DNA of 5,626 nucleotides from the NCBI GenBank assembly GCA_030152225.1, contig JASLHL010000276.1, forward strand, positions 1 to 5,626, in the 5' to 3' direction. Position numbers and translations under genes: made by a program. Below the pieces are notes generated by a model, which ran no database searches, was not told the origin of the DNA, and saw nothing but the letters and a program-made list of their open reading frames with translations. The stretch is from Flavobacterium sp. (lineage in GTDB: Bacteria > Bacteroidota > Bacteroidia > Flavobacteriales > Flavobacteriaceae). Below are positions 1 through 5,626 of the stretch, in pieces; the first letter of the stretch is position 1; each line of letters opens with the position of its first letter.

Positions 1-1076
1 GTTTCTTGTAAACGTTGTGTAGGATGATGCTCCTCCAAAGCATAATAATGTAAAGGTCTTACCTCATCATAAGCATAATGACGCAGATTGACATCAACCC
101 CATATTGAATACTCCATCCCGTATTAATTCTGTATTTATGCGAAAAAGCAAAAAACAACTGGGTGCTTTTCCCTTTAGCATCAATCGTTTTAAACCGATA
201 AGATGTCTGACTCCAATCTACTAGACTCACCACTCTAAACAATGACTTCACTGCACTATACTCAAACGTATTCACGCTAAACGCTCTTTTTTGATCTGCT
301 TCTGAATTAGAATGATACGACAATTGATACTTCAACGCATTATAGCGTTCATCAATAGCATACGTATAACTATTCCATGTGATTCTCGGTCTTACATTGA
401 TGCGAAAATTCAACCCGCCGTCCATCGATTGAAAAGCGTTTAAATCTGTTAAACTCCTTTTGTTAACCGCTTTAAGTCCCTCGTCAAATTGAAAATTGCC
501 ATACAGTTGAAAAAAACCTTGCTTCTTTACTTTTTTATTCACCTGTAGACCTAATGAAGATAGTGCACTGACTATTTGATAACTATCTCGTTCGAGTTCT
601 TTTGTCGTTTCAATAGCCACAATACCTGCACTTGAATTCCCGTAGGTCAACGGAGGATTACTCGCATACACATATTGATTATCGATCATTTCTGCATTAA
701 ATACAGAGAAATTACCAAACCCATTTTCCTGTGTATTTCGAACGGGATTTGCAATTGGTACCCCATTGAGATAAACCCTCGACTGATCCGCTCGACCTCC
801 ACGCAACACAGGGTTCGCACTTTCAGTAGTACTCGTAGAAAAGGGCAACAAGGCAATTGCCTTCAAAGGATCACCACTAGAAGCAGGATTAAAATACACC
901 TCCATCTTGTTGAGCTGAATACTCGCATACTTCTCTGCAATCGGATTTTTATTGACAATGACAATTTCATGAAGCGCCTGTGGCAAGGTATCAACTGAGA
1001 CCTCTTGTGCAGAACAAAACATCGAGATACAACACAACCAGAAAAAGGTTATGGTCTGTTTAGATAGCCAATACAT
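1..1076 (-). CDS. TonB-dependent receptor-like outer-membrane protein, 3' end beyond the window
   Basis: The reading frame is open from the ATG at 1076 to base 1 with no stop, giving 358 codons of a protein that is normally 650 to 900 residues long; only the signal, plug and first barrel strands are present. Residues 1-23 form a signal peptide (positive start, hydrophobic FFWLCCISMF, probable cleavage after CSA before Gln24). Residues 37-43 (HEIVIVN) could be a TonB box. Residues about 48-158 look like a plug domain: LRGGRADQSRVYLNGVPI at 91-108 is the usual plug core, and YGNSSAGIVAIET at 145-157 its usual end. Alternating aromatic strands from about 165 onward fit the barrel. There is no room for the carboxypeptidase-like N-terminal domain common in SusC-type receptors. 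The start lies inside the end of the protease gene (17-base overlap), so the two are probably translated together. Role inferred from context: uptake or release of the modified peptide, or of a metal complex it binds. The family is fairly sure, the substrate unknown. Confidence 0.88.
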   Translation of the reverse strand, partial: MYWLSKQTITFFWLCCISMFCSAQEVSVDTLPQALHEIVIVNKNPIAEKYASIQLNKMEVYFNPASSGDPLKAIALLPFSTSTTESANPVLRGGRADQSRVYLNGVPIANPVRNTQENGFGNFSVFNAEMIDNQYVYASNPPLTYGNSSAGIVAIETTKELERDSYQIVSALSSLGLQVNKKVKKQGFFQLYGNFQFDEGLKAVNKRSLTDLNAFQSMDGGLNFRINVRPRITWNSYTYAIDERYNALKYQLSYHSNSEADQKRAFSVNTFEYSAVKSLFRVVSLVDWSQTSYRFKTIDAKGKSTQLFFAFSHKYRINTGWSIQYGVDVNLRHYAYDEVRPLHYYALEEHHPTQRLQE

Positions 1077-2121
1077 AATACATCAAAAAGAATAAAGGCA
1101 AGGCAAAAAACAACCAAGCACCAGTGATTGACAGACAACTCAATACAAAAAACAAACTATAACCAACTGATGTTACTGTAGTTTTTTCTCTAAACAAAGA
1201 CCGGAATACGCTAGCTGATTTTTGGAATAATTGATCTGTATGCAAGCAATCACTAAGAAAAAAATAACCATCTGTTTGTGGTAAGAAGACGTTCAAATTA
1301 AACAGCGATCGAATAAATATTGAGATCAACATCGAGTAGCCGATAAAGACCAACACAGGCGAATCGTCCTTCATTAATGCAATTGCGCCAATGATACCTA
1401 TCGAAAACAGAACATCAAACACCAATCCCCCACTGTAAACGAACAACCGATGTGATCTTTGGCTCACCCGACTAATAGCTAGTTTATTGTAAAAAACCGG
1501 AAGGATAAACAACAGTAATCCGAAACCAAAAATAGAACCTTTTCCTTTATAGCGTTTATAAAAATAGTAGTGTCCCAACTCGTGTATTCCAATACTAATC
1601 AACGCTCCCAAATAAATAAACAACAACAGCTGGCTAAAAGGATAAGGAACCATATAAAGGGTTTTCTTATACTGTTCTGCAAATGAAAAGGGTTTTAACA
1701 GTAACAAGAGTGAAACAGCAACAACCATCCCGACTAAAGCAAACAACACCACTTGTTGCACCTTTTTATGTTCTCCAATTCGCTCTAAACGCGTATGCGT
1801 AAGATCAACCGTAAAAACTTCTAAGATCGCCTTTTTCCGCTTACACTGTAAGGCAAAAACCTGACTTTTAGCACCCCAATCGAGATCTACCAACAGCTTT
1901 TTTTGCCTAGCCATCCCCAACAATACATCCAATTGTTCCTCAGTTATTTGCAGCTGATCACTAAAGAACTCAATCACAAGTTGCTTATTTAAGACTTGAC
2001 TATAAAACGCAATAATATCAAATTCAAGTTTGGATAATTTGATCCAATGAATTTCATTTTTAATTTGAAGATAAAGACTTTCTCCTTGCTCTTCCATACT
2101 CGTGATTTCATTTAGTTTCAT
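1060..2121 (-). CDS. M50 (site-2-protease-type) membrane metalloprotease of the peptide cluster
   Basis: This is a 353-residue integral membrane protein. The zinc motif HELGH is at residues 180-184 inside a hydrophobic helix, and the second M50 motif, NLNVFLPQTDG at 275-285, supplies the expected third ligand Asp284. Hydrophobic segments are visible at about 122-142, 162-180, 197-213, 228-250, 254-273, 319-333 and 335-351. Residues about 15-82 precede the membrane part and have the alternating strand-helix pattern of PqqD-like winged-helix domains, the fold also used by RiPP recognition elements; this resemblance is by eye. M50 proteins of this kind occur in RiPP clusters (for example YydH of the epipeptide system), where they are thought to process or help export the peptide. 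The ATG overlaps the dehydrogenase stop in an ATGA, and the 3' end overlaps the receptor start by 17 bases. Likely role: cleavage of the leader or of the modified peptide at the inner membrane. The fold is sure, the substrate inferred. Confidence 0.9.
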   Translation of the reverse strand: MKLNEITSMEEQGESLYLQIKNEIHWIKLSKLEFDIIAFYSQVLNKQLVIEFFSDQLQITEEQLDVLLGMARQKKLLVDLDWGAKSQVFALQCKRKKAILEVFTVDLTHTRLERIGEHKKVQQVVLFALVGMVVAVSLLLLLKPFSFAEQYKKTLYMVPYPFSQLLLFIYLGALISIGIHELGHYYFYKRYKGKGSIFGFGLLLFILPVFYNKLAISRVSQRSHRLFVYSGGLVFDVLFSIGIIGAIALMKDDSPVLVFIGYSMLISIFIRSLFNLNVFLPQTDGYFFLSDCLHTDQLFQKSASVFRSLFREKTTVTSVGYSLFFVLSCLSITGAWLFFALPLFFLMYYVLAI

Positions 2122-2984
2122 CCTTCTTCCCCTATTTTATTTCCTATCGCCATACACAAAAAAGGTTGATGCAATCCATTTTTCAACTCGAGTAACTGTT
2201 GCATTTGATTGCTCAAAAAACCGCCAAAAGCGCAACATCCGATATCCAAAGCGGCCCCTGCCAAATAAGCAGCATGAACAAACTCACCAAGTTCAATCAA
2301 GGATAAAACAACACCAAAATCCTTGTACTTAAAAGAATGCTTATTCAAAATAGAAGAAAAAACCAAAAAAGCATCTGTGTGATCAAAGTCAATGGAAACC
2401 GTTGAAGATTGCATGATTGACTGATAGAATGCTGCTTTTTTTTCTTGCGTATCAAACGCTTGAATTAATTCCAATTTAAAATCAATCACATTATAGCGGT
2501 AGACCCCTAAGGGCAATTCTTCTATTCGATGATTAACTAAGTGTATTTCTGTGGGATACAACCCTCCCCCTGAAGCAATATTTCGGCTGTAACGCGTGAT
2601 TTCTGTCTCTTTAAACACAACCGTTTCACAACCTGTCATCGTATAAAAAAGTTGTAAAAAACTACTAATATCTTGAAAGGACAAGGGCATTTCAGCAAAA
2701 TTCCGCGTGCTTTTCCGTTTTTTATTCAGCTGATCCAAACTCAAAAATGCAGGAGAAGGATCACGTGTATATAAAAGAGGAAAACTCGAACAAAACCCCA
2801 CATCATAATAAGAATCGCATATTTTTTTTTGCAAGCTGGGATTGTTGTTGACATAAGCAATCAACGCAAACTTATCTAACGTTTCGATATCATAGGGTTT
2901 AAACTTGACCTGTTCGAGAAAATCCAAAGTAAATTCACTCAAGCGATGCTCAGCTAACAGGTTTAAAATATCTTCATGTGTCAT
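2118..2984 (-). CDS. SagB-type FMN-dependent azoline dehydrogenase (TOMM B protein)
   Basis: This 288-residue nitroreductase-fold enzyme is expected to oxidise thiazolines/oxazolines to thiazoles/oxazoles using FMN. The visible family pattern is: KKRKSTRNF at 88-96 (the start of the nitroreductase domain, usually RRSxRxF), RYSRNIASGGGLYPTEIHLV at 131-150 (FMN-binding region, usually PSxGxLYPxE), GVYRYNV at 160-166, and the late block K219-Y220 to G233 with Glu231 spaced exactly as in the SagB signature KYGxRGYRxxLLExGH. The Lys-Tyr pair known to matter for catalysis in this family is kept, while the Arg and final His of the motif are replaced. Residues 1-85 are a short helical N-terminal region. 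The ATG at 2984 lies 10 bases after the preceding stop and was preferred over upstream in-frame starts at 3053 and 3110, which would overlap the TPR-like gene. The stop overlaps the protease start (ATGA). An A9 run occurs at codons 52-55. Family assignment is strong. Confidence 0.92.
   Translation of the reverse strand: MTHEDILNLLAEHRLSEFTLDFLEQVKFKPYDIETLDKFALIAYVNNNPSLQKKICDSYYDVGFCSSFPLLYTRDPSPAFLSLDQLNKKRKSTRNFAEMPLSFQDISSFLQLFYTMTGCETVVFKETEITRYSRNIASGGGLYPTEIHLVNHRIEELPLGVYRYNVIDFKLELIQAFDTQEKKAAFYQSIMQSSTVSIDFDHTDAFLVFSSILNKHSFKYKDFGVVLSLIELGEFVHAAYLAGAALDIGCCAFGGFLSNQMQQLLELKNGLHQPFLCMAIGNKIGEEG
2822..2830 (-). repeat. A9 homopolymer inside the SagB-type gene
   Basis: On the coding strand nine consecutive A bases follow a C and precede TATGC, encoding Gln52-Lys53-Lys54 and the first base of Ile55 of the dehydrogenase. 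It lies early in the gene, before the FMN-binding region. A one-base slip here would remove the enzyme and could leave azolines unoxidised. It may equally be chance in an AT-rich gene. Confidence 0.8.
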
Positions 2985-2994
2985 ACTGTTAAAA

Positions 2995-3831
2995 TTAAGA
3001 GGGATGATTTTTTTGTAACTGCTGCAAGTCTCTAGTACGACCTTCTTTTTCATAAAAGCGAACCAAGAGTTGATACAATAGTTCTCGTCCCCAAGAAGGA
3101 GTAAAATCACTTGATTCCAAGCTATCTGGACAAGTCAGTCCTTTTAAGGCATAATCCTCTACTTTTTCCATACCGCCAAACATTTTAGGCGTATGATAAT
3201 TATGGGAAGCTAAAATATAATACGCACGTAAATTAGACTTATTCAAAACCAAAGCCTTCTGTCCGTATTCGATCACAGCTGCAGAAACTCTACTCAACTT
3301 CAATATATTGACATACTGAATCGAAAAAGACGTACACATAGCTAATAAAGCATAATACTCTGAATTTTCGTACGACTGCGTTTGAAGTATAGCTAATGAT
3401 GCATCAATTGCTTTTTCGGCTTCGGTTTCTTTATGCGCTATCGTTTGATAAAAAACTGCCTCATAATAGTATAAATACGCTTTCCAATACTGCTGATAAA
3501 ATCCTGTAAGTTCTGAATCAATCTGCTTCAATTGTGCTGCAACGGGTTGTATATCTTTAGCTTCAAATAGATTTCTTACAACGGCATCCACTTTTACTTG
3601 ATAGGCAGATGCTTGTACTTCCTCTTTATTTGTATCTACAAAAGAAGTTGAATACCACTCAGGTGGCTCTCTTTCATCTTCCGTTATTTTTTTCTCTATT
3701 TTTTCTTCTATTTTCTTCGTTATTCTTCCTGTTATTTCTCCATGTAGAGGAGAGATCCCAGCCCCCCACAGAGGAGAATAAAACAGTCCCGTAAACAAGA
3801 GGCTAACTAGTGTGATTGTATATTGTTTCAT
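2995..3831 (-). CDS. Exported TPR-like protein of unknown role, inside the TOMM operon
   Basis: This 278-residue protein was not matched to a named gene. Residues 1-24 are a Sec signal peptide (MKQ, hydrophobic TITLVSLLFTGLF, probable cleavage after WGA), with no lipobox Cys, so it is probably a soluble periplasmic protein. Residues 31-50 are five tandem copies of a charged tetrapeptide with Ile at each third position (GEIT, GRIT, KKIE, EKIE, KKIT). From about 75 to the end the protein is helical with TPR-like features: AYLYYYEAVFYQTIA at 118-132, AVIEYGQKALVLNKSNLRAYY at about 185-205, FGGMEKVEDYALKGL at 218-232, and SWGRELLYQLLVRFYEKEGR at 246-265. The block with the FGG turn and the later WG resembles Bacteroidota TPR proteins I recall. 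The ATG at 3831 gives a proper signal peptide 10 bases after the YcaO stop; the in-frame ATG at 3891 lies inside ycaO and would bury the signal. Placement between the D and B genes implies a role linked to the peptide, perhaps as a periplasmic chaperone, immunity factor or scaffold; this is inference. Confidence 0.85.
   Translation of the reverse strand: MKQYTITLVSLLFTGLFYSPLWGAGISPLHGEITGRITKKIEEKIEKKITEDEREPPEWYSTSFVDTNKEEVQASAYQVKVDAVVRNLFEAKDIQPVAAQLKQIDSELTGFYQQYWKAYLYYYEAVFYQTIAHKETEAEKAIDASLAILQTQSYENSEYYALLAMCTSFSIQYVNILKLSRVSAAVIEYGQKALVLNKSNLRAYYILASHNYHTPKMFGGMEKVEDYALKGLTCPDSLESSDFTPSWGRELLYQLLVRFYEKEGRTRDLQQLQKNHPS
3682..3741 (-). repeat. 12-base tandem repeat, five units, coding a tetrapeptide repeat
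   Basis: Read on the minus strand, five imperfect 12-base units follow each other exactly (3741-3730, 3729-3718, 3717-3706, 3705-3694, 3693-3682). Each has the form of two purine-rich codons, then ATA, then ACR or GAR. They encode GEIT, GRIT, KKIE, EKIE and KKIT at residues 31-50 of the TPR-like protein. Gain or loss of units keeps the frame, so copy number could vary between strains. In an alpha helix, Ile every fourth residue would make a hydrophobic stripe on a highly charged helix. Confidence 0.85.
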
Positions 3832-3841
3832 AATAGATATA

Positions 3842-5122
3842 TTAAGGGAATGGATGCGGAAAATCAGTAAATAAATCTTCATTCGGGTCAAATAATCCGA
3901 GATAAGGATAATTGAAATCTCCAGTCAATAGATTAAGTTGAGGCATGATTACTTTGATAACTTCAAAACCTAGCTGAAGGGTATCCACAGTACTTAATCG
4001 AGTCACATAAACATCTTGGATTCCCTTTCGCACAAGCTCTTTCGATGTAAGATTAAGCAGGTGATGATCGTGTTGTTCTTGCCAAGTTGTCGAATAATCA
4101 TCTTCTCCAAGTACACTCGTTAAAATGGGAACATAATGAGCTAATTCGGGATAAAGATTGTACAATGCATAATGCTTCTTAAATGAGTCTATTTCCGAAA
4201 AATCAAAAGCACCTATTTTTTCCCGCGACAAGGTTGAGCGGAATCGTTCACAAGCAAACTCCGTATACTCAATTCCTTGATAAGCTTCTATTGCTGCTTT
4301 GGTTAGAGCTTCTCTTTTATTCAATCGAGAAGCAGCACCTACACTTTGATAAATTTTACCTCTTTTTTTAAATAAGATAAACACGACAAACGTCGGACAA
4401 AACGCATACTCACTAATATCATATGTCACAATTTTAACTCGTTTATTGTCAAATAAATGTCGAATATTGGTATCAGTTTTGAACTGATGTAAAATAAAAT
4501 TTGGACTGTATTTTTTGTATTTGATTTGACGTTGAAAATACCAAAACTTAGCAAATGCATCGCGTTCAATACACTCCAACAATCCACCTTCAACAGCCGT
4601 AGTGATTGAGGTATGACACGCTGTTCCCGTTGAAGTATTCTTGTGATAAAGTCCATCACCTTGTACATTTTCGACGTTAACCATAAAAAAAGGCAACAGT
4701 ATTTTTTCGTGGGTCATATAATTTTCACTCTGAATCCAATGTGTGGTACACGTACTCGTTAAACGCTTTAATGCAAATTGGGGATCATTATATTGTTCGC
4801 CAGAAAAATAAGCAATCCGATTCGGAGGATAACAACTGTATTTGTCCGCTAACTCCGCATAACTCCCCTTAATCAACGTATCTTTTGTTTGAAAACTAGA
4901 AGCATAGCGTTCTACATATTCGCCTAATGCCGCTATACAAGCTTGGTCCTTATCAAAAGCAATTCCCCCACCAAGGATAGAAGTCCGATTGTTGTTTACC
5001 ACAAACAAATGATCCGAAAAATACACGCTTTCATGTAAAGAAGCAGGCAAATACAAATTGCGAGCCACTTGTAGTTTGGGTTTATTCAAAAAACCCAACT
5101 CTCCGTGTAATGCGCGAATCAT
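3842..5122 (-). CDS. YcaO-domain azoline-forming cyclodehydratase (TOMM D protein, SagD-like)
   Basis: This 426-residue protein is the ATP-dependent enzyme that activates the peptide backbone amide so that Cys, Ser or Thr side chains close to thiazoline or oxazoline. The ATP/Mg-binding pattern of YcaO proteins is complete: GGGIAFDKDQACIAALGEYVER at 51-72 with Glu68 and Glu71, TSITTAVEGGLLECIERDA at 171-189 with Glu183 and Glu186, and REALTKAAIEAYQGIEY at 270-286 with Glu279 and Gln282. The protein ends exactly in PHPFP, the PxPxP tail typical of azoline-forming YcaO proteins and important for their activity, which points to TOMM biosynthesis rather than thioamidation or the E. coli-type YcaO. 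It is a stand-alone D protein, not fused to its C partner. The ATG overlaps the stop of the preceding C-type gene as ATGA, so the two partners are probably made in matched amounts. The stop is 10 bases before the TPR-like gene. Length is usual for the family and no key residue appears lost. Confidence 0.95.
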   Translation of the reverse strand: MIRALHGELGFLNKPKLQVARNLYLPASLHESVYFSDHLFVVNNNRTSILGGGIAFDKDQACIAALGEYVERYASSFQTKDTLIKGSYAELADKYSCYPPNRIAYFSGEQYNDPQFALKRLTSTCTTHWIQSENYMTHEKILLPFFMVNVENVQGDGLYHKNTSTGTACHTSITTAVEGGLLECIERDAFAKFWYFQRQIKYKKYSPNFILHQFKTDTNIRHLFDNKRVKIVTYDISEYAFCPTFVVFILFKKRGKIYQSVGAASRLNKREALTKAAIEAYQGIEYTEFACERFRSTLSREKIGAFDFSEIDSFKKHYALYNLYPELAHYVPILTSVLGEDDYSTTWQEQHDHHLLNLTSKELVRKGIQDVYVTRLSTVDTLQLGFEVIKVIMPQLNLLTGDFNYPYLGLFDPNEDLFTDFPHPFP

Positions 5123-5626
5123 AAAGGATTGTATATCGTTACGTTACTGCAAATCGAACAAGAAGGCGATTTTAACACCTGAAAAAACTGATTGTTGTAT
5201 CGGTTAAAGTCAATAAAAGTAGCCTTATTGTATAGCGTTTTAGTATTGCGAAACAATATTTTATTTAACTCATTGTAAACAAATGAGGCATACAAAGAAA
5301 ACGAGCCGATATCAAACACGGATACTACATATTCTTGCATCCTATCTTTCTCCCAAATGTGTTCCATAATCAATTGGGGATTGCAGGTATTGAAAAGTTT
5401 TCTCGTTTCCACACAAGTCAAGCAAACCGTATCTTTTGCACTGTTCATCAAAGGACCCAATAAAATTCCATTCTCATAGAACTCTACAAATAAAAAATCC
5501 GATGATTGTGTTGCTTGAAAAGCACTTATTTTTGCAACGTTAGATGCATTGTAAAAATAAGGACCAATCAAAAGCGTTAAAGCGACATCTTCTTTGGTCT
5601 TTTTAAATTCAGGACACAGTGGATCT
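5119..5626 (-). CDS. TOMM cyclodehydratase C protein / E1-like leader-binding protein, 5' end beyond the window
   Basis: The frame is open to the right edge: the last 168 codons are present and the true start lies beyond base 5626. A TTG at 5571 begins an inner reading frame but is not needed, since the 18 upstream codons (DPLCPEFKKTKEDVALTL) continue without a stop. The visible part fits the C-terminal half of ocin-ThiF-like/cyclodehydratase C proteins: GILLGPLMNSAKDTVCLTCVETR (about visible residues 53-75) matches the family block GPLVxPGxxxCxxCxxxR, and CSIC near the end (visible 156-159) supplies the second CxxC, so all four Cys of the structural zinc site are present. In this family the protein binds the precursor leader through an N-terminal recognition domain (not visible here) and stimulates the YcaO partner. 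The TGA overlaps the ycaO ATG as ATGA. Whether it is a classical SagC-type C protein or an F-type leader-binding protein cannot be settled without the N-terminus. Confidence 0.85.
   Translation of the reverse strand, partial: DPLCPEFKKTKEDVALTLLIGPYFYNASNVAKISAFQATQSSDFLFVEFYENGILLGPLMNSAKDTVCLTCVETRKLFNTCNPQLIMEHIWEKDRMQEYVVSVFDIGSFSLYASFVYNELNKILFRNTKTLYNKATFIDFNRYNNQFFQVLKSPSCSICSNVTIYNPL

Noticed and set aside
675..998. Plus-strand ORF of 107 codons
   Set aside because: It lies wholly opposite the plug-domain region of the receptor gene, has no recognisable domain and a composition expected from the antisense of a real coding frame.
2102..2332. Plus-strand ORF of 76 codons with a hydrophobic start, considered as a small peptide gene
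   Set aside because: It lies antisense to the end of the SagB-type gene, and the tail is Gln/Lys/Asn-rich with few Cys or Ser, unlike a TOMM precursor.
2985..3110. Longer starts for the SagB-type gene at 3110 or 3053
   Set aside because: They would overlap the coding end of the TPR-like gene by 59 to 116 bases, and the extra residues look like an out-of-frame reading of that gene.
3609..3794. Plus-strand ORF of 61 codons, very Leu/Phe-rich, resembling a small membrane protein
   Set aside because: Its Leu/Phe/Ser stretch is simply the antisense of the charged GEIT...KKIT repeat (purine-rich codons) and the signal peptide region of the TPR-like gene.
3832..3891. Longer start for the TPR-like gene at 3891
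   Set aside because: It would overlap the end of ycaO by 50 bases and place 20 residues ahead of a well-formed signal peptide; the ATG at 3831 is better.
4183..4371. Plus-strand ORF of 62 codons
   Set aside because: Antisense shadow of the third conserved YcaO block, with no supporting features.
4426..4668. Minus-strand ORF of 80 codons inside ycaO
   Set aside because: Out-of-frame reading through the ycaO region that encodes the GGLLECIERDA block; no domain, and the ycaO frame is clearly the real one.
5569..5571. TTG start for the C-type gene
   Set aside because: The frame continues upstream without a stop to the window edge, and the family is much longer than 150 residues, so this is an internal codon of a gene cut by the window.

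Overview
The window is one tightly packed, minus-strand operon that is open at both ends. It reads from base 5626 down to base 1. Protein style suggests a member of the Bacteroidota, probably Flavobacteriia or Sphingobacteriia: AT-rich Lys/Ile/Asn/Tyr-rich proteins, starts without a clear Shine-Dalgarno sequence, a TonB-dependent receptor with a long plug, and a periplasmic tetratricopeptide-like protein. The genus cannot be decided from the sequence. No tRNA, rRNA, CRISPR array, insertion sequence, terminator or promoter is visible, and no gap between genes exceeds 10 bases.

Layout in transcription order: (1) 5626-5119, C-terminal part of an E1-like/ocin-ThiF-type protein with two CxxC pairs (TOMM cyclodehydratase C protein or leader-binding partner; 5' end outside the window). 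(2) 5122-3842, azoline-type YcaO (D protein) ending in a PxPxP tail. (3) 3831-2995, a signal-peptide-bearing, TPR-like helical protein with a five-unit tetrapeptide repeat after the signal peptide. (4) 2984-2118, SagB-type FMN dehydrogenase (B protein). (5) 2121-1060, multi-pass membrane M50 metalloprotease with HELGH and a downstream DG motif, and a PqqD-like N-terminal region. (6) 1076-1, the first 358 codons of a TonB-dependent receptor-like outer-membrane protein (3' end outside the window).

Taken together this is a biosynthetic cluster for a thiazole/oxazole-modified microcin (TOMM, also called linear azol(in)e-containing peptide, LAP). The C and D proteins would cyclise Cys/Ser/Thr of a ribosomal precursor to azolines, and the SagB-type enzyme would oxidise these to azoles. 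The membrane protease could mature the peptide or its leader, and the TPR-like protein and receptor could act in the periplasm and outer membrane on transport, signalling or protection. The C, D and B assignments rest on visible motifs; the jobs of the TPR-like protein, protease and receptor are inferred from context. No precursor peptide gene is seen here; it probably lies outside the window. The less usual aspect is the Gram-negative envelope module (periplasmic TPR-like protein, inner-membrane S2P-type protease, outer-membrane TonB receptor) interleaved with and translationally coupled to the C/D/B enzymes.
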